Below are positions 9,889 through 18,629 of a stretch of 64,000 nucleotides of DNA, one piece after another. The notes under the pieces are model-generated. The model saw only the letters and a list, made by a program, of their open reading frames with translations, had not been told where the DNA came from and made no database searches. The DNA lies in the NCBI GenBank assembly GCA_009773555.1, contig WSXZ01000027.1, forward strand, positions 1 through 64,000, written 5' to 3'. How positions within the stretch are numbered: position 1 is the stretch's first letter; each line of letters opens with the position of its first letter. The translations under genes and the position numbers were made by a program. The stretch comes from Methylocystaceae bacterium (lineage in GTDB: Bacteria; Pseudomonadota; Alphaproteobacteria; Rhizobiales; Beijerinckiaceae).

Positions 9889-9968
9889 TCGAGGCGCCGG
9901 TCGCTCTGCTCTCGACGAGTCCCGAACGCGACGACACGATTCTCGTGCACAATCCGTTTCAGGATTGA
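9889..9968 (+). other. Out-of-frame remnant of the purA C-terminus
   Basis: Read in the -1 frame relative to purA, these bases encode [17 protein letters not shown] and then [10 protein letters not shown], ending TGA at 9966-9968. This is the conserved end of alphaproteobacterial PurA, including the nucleotide-binding STSP loop. The intact codons argue that any loss is recent or an artefact. Confidence 0.85.
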
Positions 9969-9978
9969 GCGCGGATTT

Positions 9979-10083
9979 ACCTCCCCCTTGCGGGGAGGTC
10001 GATCGCCGATGGCGATCGGGTGGGGGCGCAAAAAAACCACCGGGCTCGCTTCGCTCGCCACCCTCCCCGTAAGGAGGAGGGAA
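9979..10083 (+). repeat. Intergenic palindromic repeat element
   Basis: About 105 bp of nested inverted repeats between purA and the DUF2948 gene: CCTCCCC/GGGGAGG (9980-9998), GATCGCC/GGCGATC (10001-10017), then a purine run and a complementary CCACCCTCCCC arm near 10060. The pattern matches dispersed REP-like elements common between genes in this group. No coding capacity is seen. Confidence 0.6.
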
Positions 10084-10175
10084 TTGCGCGGCACAATGCT
10101 CGTCTCTTCTATATCGCCCAGGGCGCTAGCCAATAATGACGCTGCCGCCGCCCATAGGGTTGCGGCCCCTCCCAT

Positions 10176-10197
10176 CCTTCGCCATATCGGGCGAAGG
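10176..10197 (+). repeat. Short inverted repeat before the DUF2948 gene
   Basis: CCTTCGCC (10176-10183) pairs with GGCGAAGG (10190-10197) across a 6-nt loop. It sits 10 bp before the start codon and partly contains the ribosome-binding site GGAGG of the DUF2948 gene, so it could mask it. It may equally be a small repeat of the neighbouring element type. Confidence 0.4.
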
Positions 10198-10207
10198 AGG
10201 AGAGGAT

Positions 10208-10696
10208 ATGGAACCACCCAATCGGCCTTGTGAGCTCGCCCTGCGCCTGCACGCGCTCGACAGCGAAGATCTTTCGCTCCTCTCGGCGCATCTGCAAGAC
10301 GCCCTGGTGCGCGTCGGCGACATCGCATTTCTTGCCGACAAGCGCCGGTTCGCCTTGGTAGGGTCGCGGTTCGACTGGGCCGCTGAACTTGACGGGCGAC
10401 TGGAGCGCTGCCGCTGCGGCCTCCATTTCGAAGGCGTGCAGCGCGTGCGCTGCCAGCGTATCTGCCGCGACCAGCCCGACGCGATCCTCGAACTTCTGGC
10501 GGTCACCTTCGAGCCCGACCCCGAACCCCCGTCGGGAGTCGTCCGGCTGTTTTTCGCCGGGGGCGCGTCGATCGCGCTCGACGTCGAATGCGTCGAGGCG
10601 CAACTTTGCGACGTGGGACCGCGCTGGAAGGTCGCCGCCCGTCCGAGCCATGATTTCAGCGGCGAACTTGACGAGCACGCTCCCCGAGGGCCATGA
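10208..10696 (+). CDS. DUF2948 family protein
   Basis: 162 residues beginning MEPPNRPCELALRLHALDSEDL. Typical conserved stretches are LSAHLQDALVRVGDIAFL, a FEGVQRVRCQRI segment and LFFAGGASIALDVECVEAQLCDVG. The ATG at 10208 has AGGAGGAGAGG upstream. Function unknown. The gene is a constant neighbour of hisD and UPF0262 in alphaproteobacteria, and that order is kept here, with hisD 28 bp downstream. Confidence 0.85.
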   Translation: MEPPNRPCELALRLHALDSEDLSLLSAHLQDALVRVGDIAFLADKRRFALVGSRFDWAAELDGRLERCRCGLHFEGVQRVRCQRICRDQPDAILELLAVTFEPDPEPPSGVVRLFFAGGASIALDVECVEAQLCDVGPRWKVAARPSHDFSGELDEHAPRGP

Positions 10697-10724
10697 CAGC
10701 CGGACTTCCCGGCTGGAGAGGATC

Positions 10725-12026
10725 ATGACCCTGCGTTTGGACGCCGCGGCGCCCGATTTCGAACAGCGTTTCGCGTCGCTGCTCGCCATGAAGCGCGAGG
10801 CGTCGCAGGATGTCGACGACACAGTCCGCGGCATCATCGAGGACGTCATCGCCCGCGGCGACGCGGCGCTTGTCGACTATTCCAAGCGCTTCGACCGCAT
10901 CGACCTTGAGGCGACCGGCATCGCCGTCTCGCTCGAGGAGGTCGCCGCGGCGGAAGCCAAATGCTCCGCCGAGCAGCTCGCGGCCCTCGATCTCGCGCTC
11001 GATCGCATCACCACCTTCCACGAGCGGCAGAAGCCGCAGGATCTGCGCTTTCGGGACGCCGCCGGCGTAGAGCTCGGCTGGCGCTGGACCCCGCTCGACT
11101 CGGTAGGCCTCTACGTGCCCGGCGGCACCGCCGCCTATCCGTCTTCCGTGCTGATGAATGTCGTGCCGGCGAAGGTCGCCGGCGTGAAGCGTATCGTCAT
11201 GGTGGTTCCGACGCCCGGCGGCCATGTGGAGCCGCTGGTGCTCGCCGCCGCCAAACGCTCCGGCATCGATGAGATCTACCGCGTCGGCGGCGCGCAAGCC
11301 GTGGCGGCGCTGGCCTATGGCACGAAGACGATTGCGCCCGTCGTCAAGATCGTCGGGCCGGGGAACGCCTGGGTGGCGGCGGCGAAGCGCCGCGTCTTCG
11401 GTCAGGTCGGCATCGACATGATCGCCGGCCCTTCTGAAGTGCTGATCCTCGCCGACGCGACCGCCAATCCCGACTGGATCGCCGCCGATCTGCTTGCGCA
11501 GGCCGAGCATGACGAATCCGCGCAGTCGATCCTGATCACCGACGACGCCGCGCTGGCCGACTCGGTCGTCGCCGCCGTCGAACGGCATCTTTCGACGCTT
11601 TCGCGCAAGGAGATCGCCGGCGCCTCCTGGCGCGACTATGGCGCGACGATCGTCGTGAAGACGCTCGCCGACGCGCTTCCGCTCGCCGATCGCATCGCCG
11701 CCGAACATCTCGAAATCATCAGCGAAGACGCCGAGGACCTCGCCGCGCGCGTTTCCAACGCCGGCGCCATCTTCATCGGCGCCTATACGCCGGAAGCCGT
11801 CGGCGATTATGTCGGCGGCTCGAACCATGTGCTGCCGACGGCGCGCTCGGCGCGCTTCTCGTCGGGTCTGAGCGTGCTTGACTTCGTCAAGCGCACGTCG
11901 ATCCTGAAATGCGACGCGGAGTCGCTGCGCGCCATCGGCGCCGCCGCCGTCACCCTCGGCGAAGCCGAAGGCTTGCAAGCCCATGCGCGTTCGGTGTCGA
12001 TCCGCCTCAATCAGCTCGAGGCGTGA
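10725..12026 (+). CDS. hisD: Histidinol dehydrogenase
   Basis: Zinc- and NAD-dependent two-step oxidation of histidinol to histidine. 433 residues from ATG 10725, which follows GGAGAGG. The longer open frame is an artefact of the overlapping DUF2948 gene. Signatures: [44 protein letters not shown] and [19 protein letters not shown]. The UPF0262 gene starts 2 bp after its stop, so they are co-transcribed. Confidence 0.97.
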   Translation: MTLRLDAAAPDFEQRFASLLAMKREASQDVDDTVRGIIEDVIARGDAALVDYSKRFDRIDLEATGIAVSLEEVAAAEAKCSAEQLAALDLALDRITTFHERQKPQDLRFRDAAGVELGWRWTPLDSVGLYVPGGTAAYPSSVLMNVVPAKVAGVKRIVMVVPTPGGHVEPLVLAAAKRSGIDEIYRVGGAQAVAALAYGTKTIAPVVKIVGPGNAWVAAAKRRVFGQVGIDMIAGPSEVLILADATANPDWIAADLLAQAEHDESAQSILITDDAALADSVVAAVERHLSTLSRKEIAGASWRDYGATIVVKTLADALPLADRIAAEHLEIISEDAEDLAARVSNAGAIFIGAYTPEAVGDYVGGSNHVLPTARSARFSSGLSVLDFVKRTSILKCDAESLRAIGAAAVTLGEAEGLQAHARSVSIRLNQLEA

Positions 12027-12028
12027 GG

Positions 12029-12508
12029 GTGGACTCAAGCGAGTCGAAGCGGCTGATCTCCGTCACGCTCGACGAAAACTCGATCGGCCGCGGCTCGGCG
12101 GATCAGGAGCATGAGCGCGCGATCGCGATCTATGATCTCATCGAGGAAAACAGTTTCGCGCTGATTGGCCATCATGGCGGACCTTATGACCTGCTGATCT
12201 CGCTCGTTGACGCCAAACTGGTTTTTAAGATTTGCGACGCGGAGGGCGTCTGTCTCGTCACGCACATTCTCTCGCTGACGCCTTTCAGGCGTATTCTCAA
12301 AGATTATTTCATGATCTGCGAAAGCTATTACGCGGCGATCCGCCATGCAACCCCGAGCAGAATCGAGGCGATCGACATGGGGCGTCGCGGCCTCCATAAC
12401 GAAGGCGCGCAGCTTCTCCTCGAACGCTTGAAAGGCAAGATCGACACCGATCAGGATACGGCGCGCCGTATCTTCACGCTGATCACGGCGCTGCACTGGA
12501 AGGGCTGA
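12029..12508 (+). CDS. UPF0262 family protein
   Basis: 159 residues from GTG 12029, 2 bp after the hisD stop. Conserved family features: [12 protein letters not shown] near the start, [17 protein letters not shown], and [19 protein letters not shown]. The length equals the family norm. Function unknown. In most relatives the next gene is the low-molecular-weight phosphatase; here an unrelated GNAT-type gene lies between them. Confidence 0.88.
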   Translation: MDSSESKRLISVTLDENSIGRGSADQEHERAIAIYDLIEENSFALIGHHGGPYDLLISLVDAKLVFKICDAEGVCLVTHILSLTPFRRILKDYFMICESYYAAIRHATPSRIEAIDMGRRGLHNEGAQLLLERLKGKIDTDQDTARRIFTLITALHWKG

Positions 12509-12591
12509 GCGCCGCGCTCGGTCGCCAAGGATGAGAGCGCTGCGCGGCGCAGCGCGCGGCGCTGTCACATTGTCATTATGGAATCATCCGC

Positions 12592-14019
12592 ATGGGCAAA
12601 GGTAATTCGGATCATTTCGCCGAGCTGCGGCTGTCGATGGAAGCGGAAGGCGGCGAATTGCTCCGCGCCTTCGTTCGCGAAGCGTCGCTGGTCGAAGGGG
12701 TTCCGCCAATGACCGCGAGCCTGATCGCCGCCGACGCCGCGCAAACATGGCAGATTCTCTGCGGGTCGCGCACCAACGCCGAGCGCGCGGCGGTTCTTCT
12801 TTCCTCTTCCAAAGGCGAGGCGCGCGCACGAATTCTTCTCAACGGCCATTCCCGGTTTTCCGCCGTCGTCGGTTCGCTCAGCGCGCAGCTGCGGCGAGAT
12901 GCGGGATTATCCTACCGGGAACGCGGCGTCGACGGATGGGAGATCACGATCCATCGCGGTTTCGACCCCTCTCGTGAAGCGGATGAACATAACGAAGAGC
13001 CGATTTCCGAAGCCGCGGAGACCACGGAAACGGTGCGGATCGACGTGCCTCAGCAGAGCGACTCGGCGGCGATCGCGCGCTGCTTCCTGGCGGTCTATGG
13101 ACACAATTACGTTCACCGCGAAGTCTTTTCTCCGCACCGCTATTGGCGGAAAGTCGAAAGCGGAGAGCTCATTCCGGTCGTGACCCGCGATGCGCGCGGC
13201 GAGGTCATCGGGCATGTCGCGCTCGAGCGCGAGCCCGGCGCGGCGATCGCCGAACGCGGCGAAGCGGTCGTGCTTCCGTCCTATCGGGGACGTCATCTCC
13301 TGGAGCACATGACCGAGCGGCTGACGGACGAAGCCACGAGACTCGGGCTCGTCGGGATCTACGCCGAGCCGGTGACGACTCATACATTCTCACAGCGCAA
13401 CGACGAGCGGGCCGGCATGCCGACATGCGCGATCCTGCTCGGCGCGGCGTCCGAGTCGCTGCATTCCAAAGACTTGCCTGTGCCGACGGCCGGACAGCGC
13501 CAGAGTTTTCTGCTGACGTTCCGCTTCCTGCAGACGGCGCGGGCATGCGAGATCGTCGCGCCTCCGGCGTATCGCGACGTCATGACGGCGACATACAGCC
13601 GTCTCGGCGTCGGCGTTTCTCTACGCGAGAGCGGAACGCCAACAGAGACCCGGTCAATGACGAGCGTCATGGTCAACCCATGGGGCTATGGCAGGATTCG
13701 CTTCGAGACGATCGGATCGAACGCCGGCATCGAATTGAGCCAGGCGGTGAGCGACGTCAGCGGGCTCGGCGCGCGCGCCGTGCAGCTTTCCGCGCATGTC
13801 GACGACCCCGGCTTGCCGCTCCTGATCGAGAGCGCGCGCCGCCAGGGATTTTTCTATTGCGGGCTGGCGCCGGCCTTCTCCGAAGGCCGAGATCTGCTGC
13901 TGATGCAACATGTGAGCGAGCCGCTCGACATCAACGAACTGCAACTGTTCACGGACCAAGCGAAGGAGCTAGCGGCGTTCATCGAACGAGACCGTCGGTC
14001 AGCGCAAAGCCAGCGATGA
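12592..14019 (+). CDS. Large protein with GNAT acetyltransferase domain and degenerate N-terminal ATPase-like region
   Basis: 475 residues. The first about 110 residues (FVREASLVEGVPPMTASLIA and later a DGWEITIHRGF strand) resemble an anti-sigma-factor/GHKL-type region without clear nucleotide boxes. Residues about 147-290 look like a GNAT fold: VRIDVPQQSDSAAIARCFLA, VVTRDARGEVIGHVALE, and VVLPSYRGRHLLEHMTERL, which stands where the acetyl-CoA loop is expected. The C-terminal third may be a second degenerate copy. Substrate unknown. It interrupts the usual UPF0262-phosphatase pair and ends 6 bp before the latter. Confidence 0.6.
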   Translation: MGKGNSDHFAELRLSMEAEGGELLRAFVREASLVEGVPPMTASLIAADAAQTWQILCGSRTNAERAAVLLSSSKGEARARILLNGHSRFSAVVGSLSAQLRRDAGLSYRERGVDGWEITIHRGFDPSREADEHNEEPISEAAETTETVRIDVPQQSDSAAIARCFLAVYGHNYVHREVFSPHRYWRKVESGELIPVVTRDARGEVIGHVALEREPGAAIAERGEAVVLPSYRGRHLLEHMTERLTDEATRLGLVGIYAEPVTTHTFSQRNDERAGMPTCAILLGAASESLHSKDLPVPTAGQRQSFLLTFRFLQTARACEIVAPPAYRDVMTATYSRLGVGVSLRESGTPTETRSMTSVMVNPWGYGRIRFETIGSNAGIELSQAVSDVSGLGARAVQLSAHVDDPGLPLLIESARRQGFFYCGLAPAFSEGRDLLLMQHVSEPLDINELQLFTDQAKELAAFIERDRRSAQSQR

Positions 14020-14025
14020 GAATGC

Positions 14026-14475
14026 GTGAGCAACGTGGCGCGCCCCCAATCCATTCTTTTCGCCTGCACGCTGAACACTGTGCGATCGCCGATGGCGGAG
14101 GCGATCGCGCGGTATTATTTTGGCCGCGAAACCTATTTCGCTTCCGCTGGTCTGAAGCGTGGCGCCCCTGACCCTTTCGCCATCGCGGCGATGGACGAGA
14201 TCGGCGTCGACATTTCAGCGCATAAGCCGCACACGTTCGAAGATCTCGAAGATTCCAATTTCGATCTGATCGTGACGCTGTCGCCCGAGGCGCATCACAA
14301 GGCGCTGGAGTTTACGCGCACGATGGCGGTCGACGTCGTCTACTGGCCGACGCCCGACGCGACCGCCGCGCAGGGCTCGCGCGAGGCCATTCTCGACGCC
14401 TATCGCGACGTGCGCGAGCGGCTGACGGGGCGGATCAAGGATCTGCTCGGACACGGGCCGCCGCTGAGCGGTTGA
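14026..14475 (+). CDS. Low-molecular-weight protein-tyrosine phosphatase family protein
   Basis: 149 residues from GTG 14026 (an in-frame GTG at 14035 is an alternative). The P-loop is FACTLNTVRSPMAEA (Cys14, Arg20), the Cx5R signature. The expected aspartate may be that of WPTPDAT. Family members dephosphorylate tyrosine or reduce arsenate; this chromosomal hisD-linked type is not a dedicated arsenate reductase (compare arsC at 51.1 kb). It is the last gene of the hisD operon. Confidence 0.8.
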   Translation: MSNVARPQSILFACTLNTVRSPMAEAIARYYFGRETYFASAGLKRGAPDPFAIAAMDEIGVDISAHKPHTFEDLEDSNFDLIVTLSPEAHHKALEFTRTMAVDVVYWPTPDATAAQGSREAILDAYRDVRERLTGRIKDLLGHGPPLSG

Positions 14476-14500
14476 TTGCGTGTCTGGCGGCTTGCGCTAT

Positions 14501-14595
14501 GTCATTCCCGACGCGCGAAGCGCGATCGCGAATCCACAGTTTTGACTTTGCTCTGGATTCCCGGTCAGGCCTTCGGCCTGCCGGGAAGGACAACG
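14501..14595 (+). repeat. Palindromic intergenic repeat, possible bidirectional terminator
   Basis: Contains GTCATTCCCG and a GCGCGAAGCGC hairpin, then a strong stem TTCCCGG-t-CAGGCC (14558-14571) pairing with GGCCTG-CCGGGAA (14575-14587) around a 3-nt loop. The ATTCCCGG...CCGGGAA form is typical of dispersed repeats in this group. It lies between convergent genes and may end both transcripts. Confidence 0.6.
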
Positions 14596-14613
14596 GCTGC
14601 GTATAGAAAAAAC

Positions 14614-15789
14614 CTACAGAGACTGTTTCATCTGTGCGCAGAAGCGCTGCGCGAGGGCGATCAGCGCATGGTCCGAACCGCGTCGGCCGATGAACGAGAG
14701 CGCAACGGGCGAATCGCTTGTCGGAAGGGGAATGCTGAGCTGCGGCAGGCCAAAGAAGCTCGCGATGAGAAACAGCCGCATCATCTGATAGCGCTTGGCG
14801 TCGAGCGTCTCCTCGCTTTCGGTGAGCAGCGGCGCGCGAAACGGCGCCGTCGGCGACACGAGGAAGCCTTGCGAACCGAGGAGCGCGTCGATTTGCTTGC
14901 GCGCCTCCTCGCGGAAACTTTCAGCGGCCTTCTTTTGGTCGGCCGTGACCTTCGCCGCATAGGCGAAACGCTGCTCGACGCCCTTGCCGAACGTCGGGCT
15001 GTTCGCCGAAATCCAAGCGCCATGCGAGGCCCAGGCTTCGAATGCCTGCATGTTGCGGAAATGTCCGAGCGCCGTCGTGAAGAAGTCGTCGCCGAGCGTC
15101 GCTTCGCGCCAGGGGCCGGACGCCTTCAGAGCGTCGACGGGATCCGCCGCCGCCGAAGCGAAATCCATCCCGACTCCCGAGAAGGCGTCGGTGAGCAGCA
15201 CGGCTTCTTTGAGTTCGGCGTTCTCCGCGTTTTCCGGCAACAATGCCTCGCCGACAGAGGCCATGACGCCGATGTCGCGGGCGAACCAGCCGATGGCGTC
15301 GAAGGACGGCGCAAGCGGAATGATTCCATCCATTGCAACTGCGCCGTGCGATGCGCGGAAGCCAAAAACCCCGCAAAAGGCCGCCGGCGCGCGGCAGGAG
15401 CCGGCGGTGTCGGTGCCGATGGCGAAATTGACGAGGCCGGCGGCGACAGCGACCGCAGAGCCTGAAGACGAGCCGCCGGGGTGGCGATTTTGCGCGGCCG
15501 GATTGATCGGCGTGCCGTAATGCGGATTGGCGCCGAGCAGGCTATAGGCCATCTCGTCCATGTGCGTCTTGCCGACGAGCCGCGCGCCCGCATCGAGCAA
15601 TCGGGCGACGACAGGGGCGTCGCGCTCGGCAGGGGCGTGGGTCGCCGCCCATTTCGGATGGCCGTTGGCCGAGACGTTTCCCGCGACGTCGATGTTCTCC
15701 TTGACGACGAAGCTCGCACCGGAGAGTCGCCCCGGCGTTTCCGTGCTCCGGTTGAGAACGACGGACAGCGCGCCGAGATCGTCCTTCAT
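14614..15789 (-). CDS. Amidase signature family hydrolase
   Basis: 391 residues from ATG 15789, preceded by GGAAGGA. The Ser-cisSer-Lys triad is present: Lys in FVVKENID, the glycine/serine stretch HPGGSSSGSAVAVAAG and the nucleophile loop GTDTAGSCRAPAAFCG. It hydrolyses a carboxamide; the substrate cannot be told. It is shorter than GatA, and no gatB or gatC is nearby, so a role in Glu-tRNA amidation is unlikely. It converges on the hisD operon. Confidence 0.87.
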   Translation of the reverse strand: MKDDLGALSVVLNRSTETPGRLSGASFVVKENIDVAGNVSANGHPKWAATHAPAERDAPVVARLLDAGARLVGKTHMDEMAYSLLGANPHYGTPINPAAQNRHPGGSSSGSAVAVAAGLVNFAIGTDTAGSCRAPAAFCGVFGFRASHGAVAMDGIIPLAPSFDAIGWFARDIGVMASVGEALLPENAENAELKEAVLLTDAFSGVGMDFASAAADPVDALKASGPWREATLGDDFFTTALGHFRNMQAFEAWASHGAWISANSPTFGKGVEQRFAYAAKVTADQKKAAESFREEARKQIDALLGSQGFLVSPTAPFRAPLLTESEETLDAKRYQMMRLFLIASFFGLPQLSIPLPTSDSPVALSFIGRRGSDHALIALAQRFCAQMKQSL

Positions 15790-15977
15790 CGCGGCATCCT
15801 TCCTTCCGGGCGGGTCAATAGGCGGGCGCGGCGGGAATCCAAATAGCGCCTGATGGGCGCGACTATACTGAAGAATGTGGCGAGACAAAATGCAGACGCC
15901 GCGGGAGACGGCTGTTGCGCCATTCGCAGGCTTACGCCAGATTGTCCGCTGCGGCGTGCGACCATTGGAGACGCAAC

Positions 15978-16073
15978 ATGGATGAGTTCGGCGGGGGCTT
16001 TATACGCAACGTCATGATTGGCTTTGCGCTGGCTTTGGCCTTTTCCATCATCTACGTCTGGTACACGCGATAG
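15978..16073 (+). CDS. Possible 31-residue single-span membrane protein
   Basis: ATG 15978 with GGAG upstream opens 31 codons: a short polar start MDEFGGGFIRN, one helix of about 18 hydrophobic residues (VMIGFALALAFSIIYVWY) and a terminal TR. The clean positive-ended helix looks like a real small membrane protein rather than chance. No family recognised. It converges on the DUF2269 gene. Confidence 0.4.
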   Translation: MDEFGGGFIRNVMIGFALALAFSIIYVWYTR

Positions 16074-16109
16074 GGGAACCCGCACGCGTCTGGGGACGGT
16101 CGCGCGGCG

Positions 16110-16580
16110 TCAGAAGATCAGCGGCTTGGCGATCATCAGCCATATGATCGTCATAACGGCGCCGAACGCCGGAAAGCCGAAAGCGAACCACCACCAGAAA
16201 AATCGATGGTAGATCTGCGGTAGCGGCTGGTTCGCCGCTGCCGCGGCTTGCGCAATGTCGCGGATACGCATCTGCATCCATACGACAGGCAACCAAAAGG
16301 CGCCGGTCAAAAGATACAGCGCGATTGAAAGCGCGACCCAGCCTTCCGTGAGCGAATAGCCGGCCAGCCAGGTGAGCGCGACGCCGGTGATGGGCTGAAC
16401 CACCACGGCCGAAGTGGTAAAGACGAAGTCCGCGATCACAACGATGCGCGCCACCCCGGCGATGACCGGCACGGAGCGGGAGAAATGCGCCATCAGCATG
16501 AAGAACGCGATTCCGGCGCCGGTGCCAAGCAAAACTGCGGCGCCGATGATGTGAATGTATTTGAGGAGGAGATAAATCAC
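16110..16580 (-). CDS. DUF2269 family integral membrane protein
   Basis: 156 residues with four hydrophobic helices. It starts at GTG 16580 (VIYLLLKYIHIIGAAVLLGTG) within a GTGA overlap of the upstream SDR-DoxX gene's stop, so the two are coupled. YIHIIGAAVLLGTG and QPITGVALTWLAGY are typical of DUF2269. Function unknown. Confidence 0.8.
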   Translation of the reverse strand: MIYLLLKYIHIIGAAVLLGTGAGIAFFMLMAHFSRSVPVIAGVARIVVIADFVFTTSAVVVQPITGVALTWLAGYSLTEGWVALSIALYLLTGAFWLPVVWMQMRIRDIAQAAAAANQPLPQIYHRFFWWWFAFGFPAFGAVMTIIWLMIAKPLIF

Positions 16581-17872
16581 CGGTCGTCGACAATCGCCAG
16601 AGAAACGACGTTGAGCACCATCACCGACCAGATCTTCAACATCGGCCCTAGCGGCTCCCTCCAGAGTCGCGGCACGAGGATGGTGCCGAGGATGAGGTAA
16701 ACGAAGGATAGGACGAGCGCGGCGACGAGCGCAATCTTCGATGTGCGGCGAAAGGCGATGGCGACGCCGATGATAAGATCGGATGTTGCGCCCGCGATCA
16801 CGGCCAGCGGCACGATGGGGCCCGACAGTCCGCCCTCGTACAAAAGCCCGAGCCCAATGTCCCATCCCGGTCCGTAAGACACCAGCGCGGTCGAAATCCA
16901 GAACAGCGCCGTAACGGCGAAGATAAGCGGCTTGAGCGCGTAGATGCGCGCAAACCATTTTTCGCGCACGTCGGCGGGCTCGGCCATAAGCGCCGCTTCA
17001 AGCGACTGCGGTTTGATGCCCGTTATGTCTGTCCATTGCGTGGGATCGCCGATGGCGCCGCGGACCATTTCCTGTTTGGCGATGCTGCGGATCGGCGTGC
17101 GCCATCCCAGCCAGGCGAGAAAATCTCCGAGGCGATACATCCAGTCGATCAACCGGTCAGGGACGTCGACGAGCAGGGCAGGGCGTGATCCGAGCCATTT
17201 GCGATAGATCGCGACGACCTCGTTGAAGGTCAGGCGCTGCGGTCCGACGATCTCCAGCTCCACACGCGCCGGAGCTGAGGGGGCGAGAAAGAAAAGCGCC
17301 GTCGCCACGACGTCGTCGAGCTGGACGATCTGCAGTTCCCCCGCGTCCCGGAAGCGGGGGAGAAGCGGCAACGCCGCCAGTCCCCGAAACAGCGCGCTCC
17401 CGCCGTAAGCGCGGCGCCCGAGGACGACGGAAGGCCGCAGAATGACCCAGTCGAGTCCCGTCGCCTTTAAGGCGGCGTCGCCCTCCGCCTTGCTCTTTGA
17501 GAATTCGCTCGGCGTCTCGCGGTCGACGCCCACGGCGGAAAAATGAATGACGCGCTTGACGCCTGCCTGTTCGCAAGCCGCGAACAAGGTGGCCGGGCCA
17601 CGGCTATGCGCGGCGTCCGGGGAATCGGAGCTGCTTCCGCCAAGCACGCCCGCGCAATTGACGACGGCGTCGACGCCTTCGAGATAGGGCGTCCATTTTT
17701 GCGCGGAGTCGACGCTTCTCAGATCGATCGACACCCATTGCGCCTGCGGAAATTGCCTTCGGACGTTGGCGCGTCCGCGCGACACGGCGATCACCGCATG
17801 GCCGGCTGAGAGAAGTTTTGCGAGAATGCTTGAGCCGATGAGGCCGGTGGCGCCGATCAGAAGGACTTTCAT
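16577..17872 (-). CDS. NAD(P)-binding SDR fused to a DoxX-like membrane domain
   Basis: 431 residues. Residues 1 to about 285 form an atypical short-chain dehydrogenase/NmrA-like fold (VLLIGATGLIGSSILAKLL at the N-terminus, HFSAVGVD, and the FSKSKAEGDAAL lysine region). The last about 120 residues hold four hydrophobic helices of DoxX-like type (LKPLIFAVTALFWISTALVS onward). The fusion anchors a Rossmann enzyme at the membrane. The substrate is unknown; a quinone- or lipid-linked redox role is a guess. Coupled to the DUF2269 gene downstream. Confidence 0.8.
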   Translation of the reverse strand: MKVLLIGATGLIGSSILAKLLSAGHAVIAVSRGRANVRRQFPQAQWVSIDLRSVDSAQKWTPYLEGVDAVVNCAGVLGGSSSDSPDAAHSRGPATLFAACEQAGVKRVIHFSAVGVDRETPSEFSKSKAEGDAALKATGLDWVILRPSVVLGRRAYGGSALFRGLAALPLLPRFRDAGELQIVQLDDVVATALFFLAPSAPARVELEIVGPQRLTFNEVVAIYRKWLGSRPALLVDVPDRLIDWMYRLGDFLAWLGWRTPIRSIAKQEMVRGAIGDPTQWTDITGIKPQSLEAALMAEPADVREKWFARIYALKPLIFAVTALFWISTALVSYGPGWDIGLGLLYEGGLSGPIVPLAVIAGATSDLIIGVAIAFRRTSKIALVAALVLSFVYLILGTILVPRLWREPLGPMLKIWSVMVLNVVSLAIVDDR

Positions 17873-18629
17873 TGGGCCGCCTTGGCTGGTCTATCATAAT
17901 GTTGATCGTGCGATGCGCGCGAGACGAAACGGCCGTCACTGCGGCGCAAGCCATGGTAGAGTTTCATATAGAGCGTCTCCCGAACAAGGCGTCTGCGTAA
18001 AGCGCGCCGAGTTCAAACCGCCGCTCGCAATCCGTGTCGGCAAAAGTAGCGCATAAGCCGACGCCGACCAGCGCGGCCGCCTAGCGCAGCATTTTATAGA
18101 TGATGCCAAACAGGCTGGCGTTGACCGTCGCCAATAGGAACAGGATCAGTGCCGTCTCTGCGAGCCGAGGCATGGCGCGCCTCACATGTTCAGGTTGCGG
18201 AACCGCAAGCTACCTAGCGCGGCTGCGCGCAGCGACAATGCGCATACGGACGATCTCGCGCAGGAAATTTGGAACGCCGCGCCGTCCTGGTGCGCGTGCT
18301 CGAGAGTGTGGCCAGCGTAGAGCTTGCGTCGTGGCGTTTCTTTCACCGTTGCGGAGCTTGCGTCGAGCCGCGCCGCCGGAGCGCCCGCTTCCACTTGAGA
18401 TGACGTGAGTGAGCGGTGTGTCTCGCAAGGCGCGCACGCCCTCAAGACGAGCCGTGATGTTTCTGCATCACTGCTGAGAAAAGACCATTTCATCGACTTG
18501 CTGAAAGGCAAGTTTGACGCATACTGTCAGTGACGTTCCCGCAGGGCGCGGTTAAGCCGGCTGATGGCGCTCGCGCCCGTTCGGCATGACTCTTCGCAGT
18601 GATGGCCCATGTTTGCTGCGGAGTCTGCA
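17873..18629 (+). other. Long intergenic region upstream of the TonB receptor
   Basis: About 750 bp between the divergent SDR-DoxX and TonB-receptor genes. Apart from the 30-codon candidate at 18081-18173, I see no convincing gene, no intrinsic terminator and no riboswitch I can name. It presumably holds both promoters. A metal- or cofactor-responsive control site for the receptor would be expected here but was not identified. Confidence 0.5.
18081..18173 (-). CDS. Possible 30-residue single-span membrane protein
   Basis: On the minus strand ATG 18173, with GAGG about 8 nt upstream, opens MPRLAETALILFLLATVNAS followed by LFGIIYKMLR and a TAG. It is one hydrophobic helix with a basic tail. 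No family recognised. It lies in an otherwise empty region. Confidence 0.35.
   Translation of the reverse strand: MPRLAETALILFLLATVNASLFGIIYKMLR

Noticed and set aside
9979-10083. CRISPR-like or terminator-only reading of the purA-DUF2948 intergenic repeats
   Set aside because: The repeats are nested inverted arms, not evenly spaced direct repeats, and there is no T tract.
10389-10724. N-terminal extension of hisD
   Set aside because: It overlaps the DUF2948 gene in another frame; the ribosome-binding site and homology start at 10725.
14614-15789. Amidase as GatA
   Set aside because: Too short, and no gatB or gatC nearby; only the general amidase signature is supported.
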